Shown piece after piece: positions 1 through 6,598 of a DNA stretch of 12,501 nucleotides. The stretch is from Nitrososphaerales archaeon TH5894. Its GTDB lineage: Archaea; Thermoproteota; Nitrososphaeria; Nitrososphaerales; Nitrososphaeraceae. The DNA is taken from positions 1 to 12,501 of the forward strand of contig JAATVK010000108.1 in assembly GCA_014523485.1 (NCBI GenBank). The letters are read 5' to 3'. A program made the position numbers and the translations under genes. The notes below the pieces were generated by a model, which searched no databases, was not told the DNA's origin, and worked only from the letters and a program-made list of their open reading frames with translations. Position 1 is the stretch's first letter; every line of letters starts with the position of its first letter.

Positions 1-150
1 GCCGTTGATGTTTCACAAATTATATTGAAACGAATGGAGAATGCAGGCTACACTATTGGTGATGTAAAGATCGGTTCAGAGACTGTACAATCAGAAGATG
101 GAAGAACAAGAAACGTCTCTACAATCGAAATAGTAATCAAAAGAAGCTAG
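1..150 (+). CDS. Alba-family DNA/RNA-binding protein, C-terminal part (5' end outside window)
   Basis: Frame 1 is open from the left edge to a TAG at 148-150 and encodes the last 49 residues of a protein that begins outside the window. The visible part reads AVDVSQIILKRMENAGY and ends with a VSTIEIVIKRS tail. This matches the end of Alba (Sac10b) chromatin proteins, whose AVDVAEIV helix is followed by a beta hairpin with a G-R/K-x-x-x-VSTIEI strand. Alba proteins are small (about 90-100 residues) dimers that coat archaeal DNA and also bind RNA. Only about half of the gene is present, so the acetylatable N-terminal lysine region cannot be inspected. Family assignment is by recognition of the C-terminal motif and is fairly firm. 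Confidence 0.85.
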   Translation, partial: AVDVSQIILKRMENAGYTIGDVKIGSETVQSEDGRTRNVSTIEIVIKRS

Positions 151-153
151 TTA

Positions 154-178
154 GTTAGTTATTTTTTTGAAAACTAAC
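154..178 (+). terminator. Stem-loop followed by T-rich tract after the Alba gene
   Basis: A 7-bp perfect inverted repeat, GTTAGTT (154-160) and AACTAAC (172-178), encloses an 11-nt T-rich loop directly after the Alba stop codon. It is followed by further T runs (183-200). Archaeal termination depends mainly on T tracts, so the T runs may matter more than the stem. Function is inferred from position. Confidence 0.4.
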
Positions 179-288
179 ATTAATTTTTGTTGTTATTTTT
201 ATATTATTACTACTATTATTATAATAATTACTAAAATCTTAAATTTACATCAGAAAGACCAAAATCAAGATTTAGTAATAGTTGGCTT

Positions 289-915
289 ATGGAAAAACTT
301 GCTGCACTTTATTTAGCACATCTTAATCCATTTACAAAAGCACATCAAGAGATAATATCTAGTCTTCAGAAAAAATATACCGTATATGTCTATCCAGTTC
401 GGTTTTTAAAAAATGGAAAGGAGCTGAATACCAGGAGCTTTCCATTTCCATATGAGGTTAGAAAATTAATGATAGAATCTGTTTTTCCAAATGAAAAAAA
501 CGTTATTGTTTCACCTAATTATACATTTTTTGCTCCTTTTATCAAGTACCTACCGCCAATTTTTTCTCCTTATTCCTGGAAAATTAGGGAACAGGTCTTA
601 AAGTCAGTTAGAGAAAAAAAATTTATATCCTATACAGGTGACCGAGTAGAACGGTATGCTCTAATGATTTATAGATTTAATCCAATTAAAGCCAAAAGAC
701 TACCCATTTCAGCCACTCAGGTTAAAGAAGATATTTATGAACAGGCTCTCAGTAAAAAAAGAGATTTAATAAATTCACAATGGAAAGATAAAATTCCACA
801 CCCTGTGATCAAAGTTATAGAAGATAATTGGAATATAGTTGAAAAATTTGCAAATAAAAATGATGAAACTTTAAAAGTAGTTGGAGTAAAATTCCCTAAA
901 AAAGGATTTTTTTAA
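289..915 (+). CDS. HIGH-superfamily nucleotidyltransferase-like protein (adenylyl/cytidylyltransferase fold)
   Basis: The 208-residue protein starts with a short strand (LAALYLAHLNPF) leading into TKAH at residues 16-19. This corresponds to the (H/T)xGH nucleotide-binding motif of nucleotidylyltransferases such as archaeal NMN adenylyltransferase and CoaD. A second match, ISATQVKEDIY (140-150), corresponds to the ISST/ISATxIR motif that holds the nucleotide phosphates near the C-terminal end of the fold. TGDR (116-119) lies where these enzymes carry a short substrate or nucleotide loop. Both signature motifs are present in the right order, so a nucleotide transfer reaction (NTP plus a phosphorylated or nucleotide substrate) is likely. 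The substrate cannot be told. The motif has A in place of the usual G, and T in place of the first H (as in CoaD). The gene stands alone, and its last codons contain a T7 run that may help termination. Archaeal NMN adenylyltransferases are shorter (about 170-180 aa), so this is probably a distinct subfamily. Confidence 0.7.
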   Translation: MEKLAALYLAHLNPFTKAHQEIISSLQKKYTVYVYPVRFLKNGKELNTRSFPFPYEVRKLMIESVFPNEKNVIVSPNYTFFAPFIKYLPPIFSPYSWKIREQVLKSVREKKFISYTGDRVERYALMIYRFNPIKAKRLPISATQVKEDIYEQALSKKRDLINSQWKDKIPHPVIKVIEDNWNIVEKFANKNDETLKVVGVKFPKKGFF

Positions 916-917
916 TT

Positions 918-930
918 AAATATATATAGA
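918..930 (+). promoter_or_regulatory. TATA-box candidate upstream of the aminotransferase operon
   Basis: AAATATATATAG lies 37-49 nt upstream of the ATG at 967 in the only gap before the four-gene group. A TSS about 25 nt downstream would leave a leader of roughly 15-20 nt. The region is very AT-rich, so this is a positional inference. Confidence 0.35.
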
Positions 931-966
931 AAAGTTTTATTAATTCTTAAAAATACGTTTCTTAAA

Positions 967-1890
967 ATGAAGAACAAGGGAGCAGAATATATTTGGTTTG
1001 ACGGTAAATTTATTGAATGGGAGAAAGCGTTAATTCCGATAAATACACATGCACTACATTATGGGACTTCGATCTTCGAAGGAATTAGAGCGTATAAATC
1101 AAACAACAATCTACATATTTTTAAACTCAAAGAACACATGGAAAGACTATTTCGCTCCGCGTCCATATATTCTATTAAAATTAATCATACCATAGATGAA
1201 ATGGTAGATGGAACAGTACAGCTATTAAGAAAAGTAAACATGAGAGAATCCTGTTATATTAGGCCACTTTCATTTGTAGGAGTTCACGGTATAGATCTAA
1301 ATGTAACTTATGAATCTCCAACTCATACGTTTATTATTGTATTTCCTTTTGCAAGATACTTTCAAACAGAAGGTATTAGAGTAGGTGTTTCCTCATGGAG
1401 AAGAATTCATGATTCTTCTATGCCTCCCATTGCTAAGTCTGGAGCTAATTATCTTAATTCCATTTTGGCAACACAAGAATGTAAAAGAAATGGTTATGAT
1501 GAAGCTATCATGCTAGACAAAAACGGAAATGTAAGTGAGGCTCCTGGGGAAAATATTTTTGTTATTAAGAATAAAACTATATTTACTCCTGATATGGCTT
1601 CATCAATTTTAGAAGGAGTTACAAGAGACACAGTAATTGAACTTGCAAAAGATCTTGGTTACACTATTATTCAACGACCAATATTACGTTCAGAACTTTA
1701 TATTGCTGAAGAGATTTTTTTGACAGGAACTGCTGCTGAGATCATCGGCGTTGTTAGTGTTGATGGTAGAAATATTGGAAATGGAAAAGAAGGTCAAATA
1801 ACTAAAAAAATAAGGAATACATACAATGAAATAGTTACCTGTAACAACAATAATGAGAAATATAAAGGATGGACTACTGAGGTATGGTAG
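967..1890 (+). CDS. ilvE: Branched-chain amino acid aminotransferase (class IV PLP enzyme)
   Basis: This 307-residue protein has the standard length and motif order of BCAT/IlvE. It shows YIWFDGKFIEWEKA at the N-terminus, then HYGTSIFEGIRAY (31-43), the PLP-lysine motif IAKSGANYLNS (catalytic Lys157), SEAPGENIF (190-198) with the conserved Glu191, LEGVTRDTVIELA (215-227) and EEIFLTGTAAEI (248-259). The last block is typical of branched-chain rather than D-amino-acid transaminases. The reaction is reversible transfer of an amino group between glutamate and the 2-oxo acids of leucine, isoleucine and valine, in the cytosol. The gene opens a tight plus-strand group: its end overlaps the next gene by 7 nt (ATGGTAG), suggesting coupled translation. 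The downstream genes look like sugar-modification enzymes, so a sugar aminotransferase role cannot be excluded. Such enzymes are normally of the unrelated DegT/DnrJ fold, however, and the BCAT motifs are complete. Confidence 0.92.
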   Translation: MKNKGAEYIWFDGKFIEWEKALIPINTHALHYGTSIFEGIRAYKSNNNLHIFKLKEHMERLFRSASIYSIKINHTIDEMVDGTVQLLRKVNMRESCYIRPLSFVGVHGIDLNVTYESPTHTFIIVFPFARYFQTEGIRVGVSSWRRIHDSSMPPIAKSGANYLNSILATQECKRNGYDEAIMLDKNGNVSEAPGENIFVIKNKTIFTPDMASSILEGVTRDTVIELAKDLGYTIIQRPILRSELYIAEEIFLTGTAAEIIGVVSVDGRNIGNGKEGQITKKIRNTYNEIVTCNNNNEKYKGWTTEVW

Positions 1891-2954
1891 AAGATATTCT
1901 CTCTCCTGCTAAAGATGTAAGTGGAGTCGATAATGTAATAGAATTAGGAAAATATCAAGATATCAATGCCAAATCAAATCTACATAAAATTGGATCAAAG
2001 AATGGTAATGTTGTAAAAATTGGTATCATAGGTGTTGGCGGATGGGGAAAAAATCATTCAAGGGTTCTTCATGATTTTGGTGTATTAACATCAATATGCG
2101 ATATGGATAAAACTAGGGCTAAAGATCTGGCAACTAGATTTAATGTAAATTATTATGGTTCAATGGATGAAATGATCAATTCCGAAAGTTTAGATGCATG
2201 CCTAGTTTGTACTCCAACAAAGACACATTATCCAGTTAGCAAAAAGCTGATGGAAAAGGGAATTAATGTATTTGTTGAAAAACCTTTATCCTACTTATCT
2301 AAGGAATGCGAAGAAATGATACAAATAGCAAAAAAAAATAAAGTTTCACTGACATGTGGATATATTGAAAGGTTTAATCCAGCTGTTCAAGACGTAAAAA
2401 AAATACTATCTGAAAAAATTTATGGAGAGTTACTGATGATGGAATTTCATCGAGAAAATAGAATGCCGTTACATATCAAGGATGTGGGAATTATCTATGA
2501 TACGGCAGTTCATGATATAGACACTGCGATATACCTTTTTGGGACTAACCCTCATGTTGTATTTGCAAGAGCAGGAAAGATTTTTCATTCCTTTGAAGAT
2601 TTTTCTAATATCATGCTAGGCTTTGGAACAGATAGAGCAGCAGTAATTTCGTCAAATTGGATTACACCAAAAAAGGTTAGAAACTTTAGCGCAGTTTGTA
2701 CTGATGCAATTATCAATGGTGATTTTATCAAACAGGAAATAACTATAGAAGATTCTCTTTCTACAACTACTCCTAGAAGAATAAATTTAGTTGAACCTCT
2801 TTCACTGGAATTAAGAAATTTTCTAGAAGTTATTGAAGGGAAAAGAGATCGCCCAGAAGTATTACCAGAAGAAGCTACTAACGTAACCAAGATTGCAGAA
2901 GCAGCACTTTTATCGAGTAATACGGGAGCTCCCATTTATCTTAATTTAGGATGA
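1884..2954 (+). CDS. Gfo/Idh/MocA-family NAD(P)-dependent dehydrogenase, probably nucleotide-sugar 3-dehydrogenase-like
   Basis: A Rossmann domain begins at residue 44 (VVKIGIIGVGGWGKNHSRVL) with the dinucleotide loop GVGGWG at 50-55 and an acidic residue after the second strand (ICDMD). The family's EKPL motif is at 132-135 (Lys133), followed by CGYIERFNPAV (158-168). The catalytic-helix motif IYDTAVHDID at 204-213, with His210 and flanking aspartates, begins the C-terminal alpha/beta domain. Members oxidise or reduce sugars, often UDP-GlcNAc-type substrates (WlbA/WbpB group). That substrate is suggested here by the acetyltransferase two genes downstream. The first 43 residues are an extra, probably disordered leader not seen in typical members. 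No better in-frame start was found near the Rossmann strand, and the start at 1884 overlaps the upstream stop, which favours coupling. The family is certain; the substrate is inferred. Confidence 0.85.
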   Translation: MVEDILSPAKDVSGVDNVIELGKYQDINAKSNLHKIGSKNGNVVKIGIIGVGGWGKNHSRVLHDFGVLTSICDMDKTRAKDLATRFNVNYYGSMDEMINSESLDACLVCTPTKTHYPVSKKLMEKGINVFVEKPLSYLSKECEEMIQIAKKNKVSLTCGYIERFNPAVQDVKKILSEKIYGELLMMEFHRENRMPLHIKDVGIIYDTAVHDIDTAIYLFGTNPHVVFARAGKIFHSFEDFSNIMLGFGTDRAAVISSNWITPKKVRNFSAVCTDAIINGDFIKQEITIEDSLSTTTPRRINLVEPLSLELRNFLEVIEGKRDRPEVLPEEATNVTKIAEAALLSSNTGAPIYLNLG

Positions 2955-2965
2955 TATGATATAAA

Positions 2966-3367
2966 ATGAAAAAAAATATGCTGGACATACTGGCTTGTCC
3001 CATAGATAAAAACTATCCTTTGGTTTTAATAGAGTTAAATGTGGAAGAATTAGAAAAAAACAAGCAAAAAGAGATTAGTCGTACACTGAATAGTGATGGT
3101 GAGCACAATATTATTGTTAAACAAAAAAACAAAGATGCTGGAGGAAACAAAGTAAATGTAATTAATCATAATGAGAAAGTTATTGTTATAATTGATGGAA
3201 TACTATATTGTAAAAAATGTTCTCGATTTTATCCTATTATTGATGAAATTCCCATCATGTTACCTGATGAACTACGAGAAAAAGAAAAAGATCTGCAATT
3301 TTTAAAAAAATGGAAAGATAGTATCCCTGAGAATATTTTAACAAATTCTAATCCGTGGCATTTATAG
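2966..3367 (+). CDS. Trm112-like small zinc-site protein
   Basis: The 133-residue protein begins MKKNMLDILACPIDKNYPL and later has ILYCKKCSRFYPIIDEIPIMLPDELR (79-104). This is the Trm112/YcaR pattern: a Cys-Pro turn, then a CxxC, then a YPI-x-(D/E)-x-IP-x-ML strand. Trm112 proteins are short scaffolds that bind and stabilise SAM-dependent methyltransferases acting on tRNA, rRNA or release factors. Some bacterial and archaeal homologues are found with sugar or lipid genes instead. The visible Cys ligands are Cys11, Cys82 and Cys85; the usual second Cys of CPxC is replaced by Asp14, so a three-Cys site or a degenerate site is likely. A lysine/asparagine-rich insertion of about 50 residues lies between the two halves. 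It follows the dehydrogenase gene after 11 nt and is evidently co-transcribed. No methyltransferase is adjacent, so its partner is unknown. An alternative start at Met5 is possible. Confidence 0.75.
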   Translation: MKKNMLDILACPIDKNYPLVLIELNVEELEKNKQKEISRTLNSDGEHNIIVKQKNKDAGGNKVNVINHNEKVIVIIDGILYCKKCSRFYPIIDEIPIMLPDELREKEKDLQFLKKWKDSIPENILTNSNPWHL

Positions 3368-3399
3368 GTTATACATAACAAATATATCCCTAAATAAAA

Positions 3400-3984
3400 A
3401 TGAAAACTATTCAAAAAAAAACGCAAAATCAGGCTAAAAATAAAAACCAACGTAAAAAAAATATTAAAAGTAATAATAGTCGCAGCAAAGGTAAATTTTC
3501 AAAAGTAAACAATTATGTATCAAAGACAGCAAATATTGGAAAAAATGTAAAGATATGGCATTTTGCATATGTCGGAGATAATACCATAATAGGTGACAAT
3601 GTTATGATTGGATCTCTTTCACATATTGATTATAATGTTAAAATTGGAAATAATACCCGTATTGAGGGGGCTGTATATATTCCACCATTAACAGTAATAG
3701 GAAACAATGTATTCATTGCACCTGGTGCAACGTTCACCAATGATCCTTATCCCATGAGTCCAAAAATGATAGGAGTTACTGTAGAGGATGGAGCAATAAT
3801 AGCGGCTAGAGCAGTAATAAAACCTGGTGTAACTATTGGAAAGAATGCAGTTGTTGGTATGGGTTCTGTAGTAACAAAAGATGTGCCATCTGAAACGGTA
3901 GTTATAGGCAACCCTGCCAGAGTTAAATATTCCAGAAAGGAATATGATGAAAAAAAGACAATTTGGGAAGAACATGTTATTTAG
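3400..3984 (+). CDS. Left-handed beta-helix (hexapeptide-repeat) acyltransferase, WbpD/WlbB-like N-acetyltransferase
   Basis: From residue 40 on, the protein is a run of [I/V]-G-x-x-x-x repeats (ANIGKNVKIWHF, NTIIGDNVMIG, YNVKIGNNTRIEG, LTVIGNNVFIAPGA). It contains the sugar N-acetyltransferase landmarks WHF at 53-55, FTNDPYP at 112-118 and the closing VTKDVPSETVVIGNPAR at 158-174. This is close to WbpD/WlbB enzymes, which N-acetylate a UDP-3-amino-sugar with acetyl-CoA, and in known pathways act after a Gfo/Idh/MocA dehydrogenase and an aminotransferase. Such a dehydrogenase is two genes upstream. Residues 1-36 form a lysine/asparagine-rich basic tail, unusual for the family. No internal start lies near the helix, so this start is kept. 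It ends the four-gene operon, 32 nt after the Trm112-like gene. The precise substrate is inferred from context. Confidence 0.82.
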   Translation: MKTIQKKTQNQAKNKNQRKKNIKSNNSRSKGKFSKVNNYVSKTANIGKNVKIWHFAYVGDNTIIGDNVMIGSLSHIDYNVKIGNNTRIEGAVYIPPLTVIGNNVFIAPGATFTNDPYPMSPKMIGVTVEDGAIIAARAVIKPGVTIGKNAVVGMGSVVTKDVPSETVVIGNPARVKYSRKEYDEKKTIWEEHVI

Positions 3985-4078
3985 CAAAAAAATATTAACA
4001 AGAAATTAAATACCAATTTAATCTTACTAATAAAAAAAATATTCTTTAAATAAGGCTAAAACAGAATATAACCAGTAA

Positions 4079-4089
4079 TTTTTCTTTTT
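4079..4089 (+). terminator. T-rich tract ending the plus-strand operon
   Basis: TTTTTCTTTTT lies about 95 nt after the acyltransferase stop, in the 137-nt space between two convergent genes. U-rich tracts are the main archaeal termination signal. On the other strand an A8 run at 4032-4039 (T8 in the minus transcript) could serve the convergent gene. Confidence 0.4.
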
Positions 4090-4094
4090 ATTAC

Positions 4095-4110
4095 TATTAT
4101 TATAATAATA
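4095..4110. repeat. 16-nt perfect AT palindrome between convergent genes
   Basis: TATTATTATAATAATA is its own reverse complement and sits between two convergent stop codons. An 18-nt stretch including most of it (TACTATTATTATAATAAT, 4092-4109) recurs exactly at 211-228, in the gap after the Alba gene. In such AT-rich DNA, chance is a real possibility. Confidence 0.4.
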
Positions 4111-4121
4111 ATATTAGTTTA

Positions 4122-5267
4122 TTATATTACTTCGCAAAAAGGATTGGCTTTAATTATAATCGTTTCCGCACTATTATTTTTTGATAGTAAATGAAAATCA
4201 GTTTTGGAGCATGCAATATATATGGTAGTTTTATCACTTGGATAATTGTCAAGTGTGTTTTTTCCTCTCCTTTCCACATCTCCTATATAATCTCTCAACC
4301 TTGATTCTAACAATGTATATACACCTATTTTATCTCCTCTCATCTCATTGACATCCAAAGTCCAGGAAATTGAAATCTTAGTTTTACTTGCTTTGAGATC
4401 TCGTTTTTTGAGAATATATCTTACTTTGTCGATAAGATTTTTAGAATAACCTTCGATACTTTTGATAGTACCATTTACAAGATATACAAGTGGATTAGAA
4501 CCATGTAAAGATGACTGAATAATTCTTAAATCATGTAATCCGTTAGTTATATCATCTAAATAAAGGTCTTTGTGAAAATTATCTACAATTCGGTTATCAA
4601 CGCCATATCCAGTTGCAAATTTGCAAACTTCTAGCACACTTGCAATTCCTGAATAATGACGTAAGATTCTAGAAACATAAGCCAATTCGGCAGACACTAC
4701 ATCAACAAAATTTATTTCCTGGTTAGTAAATCTATTTAACATTCCCTCCAAAAAATTATCTCTCTTAGAGTTGAAGTTTCCTAAAATAGTAGTAGTTGAC
4801 AGAATCGGACCAGAATTAAGAGGCATATAATAGTAATATAAATTCTCTCCAACTGTCATGCCTGTTGTATGTTCTAAAATATCTATATTTTCTTCATTCC
4901 CAGCTATTCCCATCGGAAGTGGATAAACAATAGAAGTATCCTTATTGATCGGTTTTATAGCATCTATAAATTTTGAAGATATATCAATTTTTACTTCGTG
5001 ACCAATTTTTCTTATCTTGGGAAAAAAGAAGAGATAGGAGGCCGAAGATATTACGCTATCTAGAGGTTCTGCCTCAAGTAATGGTTGGTCTTCGATAAGA
5101 TCAGATGCAGTAGAATATGTTCTTGTAATATCATTATTTAATAAGATTCCCATTTTGGAAGACTCATCAATAATTGAGACCTTGTGCCCTGCAGATACAA
5201 TAGAAGAAGCAAAGTTATATCCTTCCGTACTTAATCCATAGACAGCAACATTTGGAGAATAGGACAC
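4122..5267 (-). CDS. UDP-sugar dehydrogenase-like protein lacking catalytic residues (probable pseudoenzyme)
   Basis: The 381-residue protein follows the three-part plan of UDP-glucose/UDP-ManNAc dehydrogenases. An N-terminal Rossmann domain (NVAVYGLSTEGYNFASSIVSAGHKVSIID, residues 6-34) is followed by the central helical region starting SAELAYVSRIL (192-202). A C-terminal domain begins at ISISWTLDVNEMRGD (298-312), which aligns with the usual VLGL-x-(F/Y)-K-x-x-x-x-D-x-R. Key residues are altered. The dinucleotide loop is GLSTEG instead of GxGxxG. The catalytic Lys of AE-x-x-K-L-x-x-N is Tyr197 and the Asn is gone. The GGxC(I/L)PxD loop with the nucleophilic Cys is replaced by the NGLHDLRII segment. 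Family members oxidise C6 of a UDP-sugar to the acid; this copy is unlikely to do so. It may bind a nucleotide sugar or NAD as a regulator, or have a new activity. The start is GTG at 5265-5267, just before the Rossmann strand. It is convergent with the sugar-modification operon and divergent from the DUF354 gene. Confidence 0.7.
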   Translation of the reverse strand: MSYSPNVAVYGLSTEGYNFASSIVSAGHKVSIIDESSKMGILLNNDITRTYSTASDLIEDQPLLEAEPLDSVISSASYLFFFPKIRKIGHEVKIDISSKFIDAIKPINKDTSIVYPLPMGIAGNEENIDILEHTTGMTVGENLYYYYMPLNSGPILSTTTILGNFNSKRDNFLEGMLNRFTNQEINFVDVVSAELAYVSRILRHYSGIASVLEVCKFATGYGVDNRIVDNFHKDLYLDDITNGLHDLRIIQSSLHGSNPLVYLVNGTIKSIEGYSKNLIDKVRYILKKRDLKASKTKISISWTLDVNEMRGDKIGVYTLLESRLRDYIGDVERRGKNTLDNYPSDKTTIYIACSKTDFHLLSKNNSAETIIIKANPFCEVI

Positions 5268-5410
5268 TTTAACAAACAGATATAGAAAAGAGCTCCTTAC
5301 TAAAGTTATTCATTTCTTTTAGCTAATAATTCTACAGTATAAATCTCACTTTTGATTGAAACTCATTTAAATTTAATCAGAATGCCATCTCATTAACTAA
5401 AAAAGAAAAG

Positions 5411-5416
5411 TATATT
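5411..5416 (+). promoter_or_regulatory. TATA box for the DUF354 gene
   Basis: TATATT at 5411-5416 is centred about 30 nt upstream of the TTG start at 5444. This is the spacing expected for a transcript beginning at or very near the start codon (leaderless). No Shine-Dalgarno-like sequence precedes the TTG. Confidence 0.45.
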
Positions 5417-5443
5417 CAATGATGTTATTACGTATTTATATTA

Positions 5444-6559
5444 TTGAGAATTTGGTTTGATATACTTACTCCCAAACAAATAATGTTTTTTAAATATTTT
5501 GTAGATACGTTAAAAGAAGATGATCATGAAATACTCTGTACTGGACGAGATTACAGAGAAGCGAAAGAATTAGCAAAGATAAAGAAATTAGATATTCACA
5601 CAATAGGTAAACATGGTGGAGATAACAAATTTGAAAAATTAAATACAAGTACTGAAAGAGCTTTCCTTCTTTCTAGTGTAATTAATTCATTTAAGCCAGA
5701 TTTGACGGTATCTTTCTCATCTCCAGAGGCTTCAAGAGTAGCGTTCGGACTCGGAATAAAACATTATATATTTAATGATTCACCTCATGCTACTGCAGTA
5801 GCTAAACTAACAGTTCCGCTTGCTGATAGATTATTTTCTCCTTGGGTAATTCCTTTGCGAGAATGGACAAAACTTGGTTTCAAAAAAGATAGGATAACCC
5901 AATATAAAGCACTTGATCCGATAGTATGGATAAAAAAAGAACTACAATTTAATGGCACGCACGAGATTTTAAAAATGCAAAAAAAATTAAAAATTGATAA
6001 CACAAAACAGACTATTTTAATTAGACCAGAAGAGATAAAAGCATCGTATATTACTGATAAAAATGTAAAAAGTTCGATTGGGTTAATAGATGAGGTAGTT
6101 AAACAATTCTCTGATGAATATAATATTTTAATTCTTGCTAGATACCTTGATCAGGTTGATTTTTACAAGTATAGATTTGAAAAAAGGGGTGGGACAAAAA
6201 TAATAGAAACTGTAACTGATGGTACTATATTACTAAAACTTGCAGATTTATTTGTAGGTGCTGGAGGCACAATGAGCGCTGAAGCCGCATTAATGGGTAA
6301 ACCTGTTATTTCCATAACACCTATTAATTTTTATGTTGAAAAATATCTTATAAAAATGGGGTTAATTAAAAAGGTCAAAAACTCATTCACCTTAACTAAA
6401 TATATAAAAAATATCCTATCTCAACGTGGAACAACAAAAAATAAAAAAATTCCCAATATAAAATCTGATCCTAATACCATACAGGAAATATCTTTAAAAA
6501 TTATAGCAGAAATGGAAGATCCTATAAAAATATTCAAAAAATTTCTCTTTAATCCATAA
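5444..6559 (+). CDS. DUF354 family protein (GT-B-like, UDP-sugar epimerase/glycosyltransferase fold)
   Basis: The 371-residue protein begins MRIWFDILTPKQIMFFKYF, the characteristic opening of DUF354 proteins, which are widespread in archaea. The start codon is therefore the TTG at 5444 despite its rarity. The N-terminal half contains TGRDY (33-37), KPDLTVSFSSPEASRVAFGLGI (84-105) and FNDSPHA (110-116). The C-terminal half carries VGAGGTMSAEAALMGKPVISI, a nucleotide-sugar-binding turn like that in UDP-GlcNAc 2-epimerases and GT-B glycosyltransferases. The function of DUF354 is not established; a role in glycan assembly fits the fold and the sugar-type genes to its left. It is transcribed divergently from the degenerate UDP-sugar dehydrogenase, with 176 nt between the starts, and a tRNA gene follows 39 nt after its stop. 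No membrane segment was seen. Confidence 0.82.
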   Translation: MRIWFDILTPKQIMFFKYFVDTLKEDDHEILCTGRDYREAKELAKIKKLDIHTIGKHGGDNKFEKLNTSTERAFLLSSVINSFKPDLTVSFSSPEASRVAFGLGIKHYIFNDSPHATAVAKLTVPLADRLFSPWVIPLREWTKLGFKKDRITQYKALDPIVWIKKELQFNGTHEILKMQKKLKIDNTKQTILIRPEEIKASYITDKNVKSSIGLIDEVVKQFSDEYNILILARYLDQVDFYKYRFEKRGGTKIIETVTDGTILLKLADLFVGAGGTMSAEAALMGKPVISITPINFYVEKYLIKMGLIKKVKNSFTLTKYIKNILSQRGTTKNKKIPNIKSDPNTIQEISLKIIAEMEDPIKIFKKFLFNP

Positions 6560-6560
6560 C

Positions 6561-6570
6561 ATTATAATCC
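6561..6570 (+). promoter_or_regulatory. TATA-box candidate for tRNA-Gln
   Basis: ATTATAATCC lies 29-38 nt upstream of the tRNA 5' end, the usual place for an archaeal tRNA box A. A start about 25 nt downstream would give a primary transcript with a 5' leader of roughly 8-10 nt. Confidence 0.4.
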
Positions 6571-6598
6571 TAGTGATTTACACGACATTATGCCCGGA

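Noticed and set aside
2585..2935. 116-codon open frame on the minus strand
   Set aside because: It lies entirely inside the Gfo/Idh/MocA gene, has no recognisable domain and no promoter of its own; an antisense shadow.
3688..3987. 99-codon minus-strand frame rich in Tyr, Ser and Cys
   Set aside because: It is the reverse complement of the hexapeptide-repeat region; its odd composition follows from the repeat codons.
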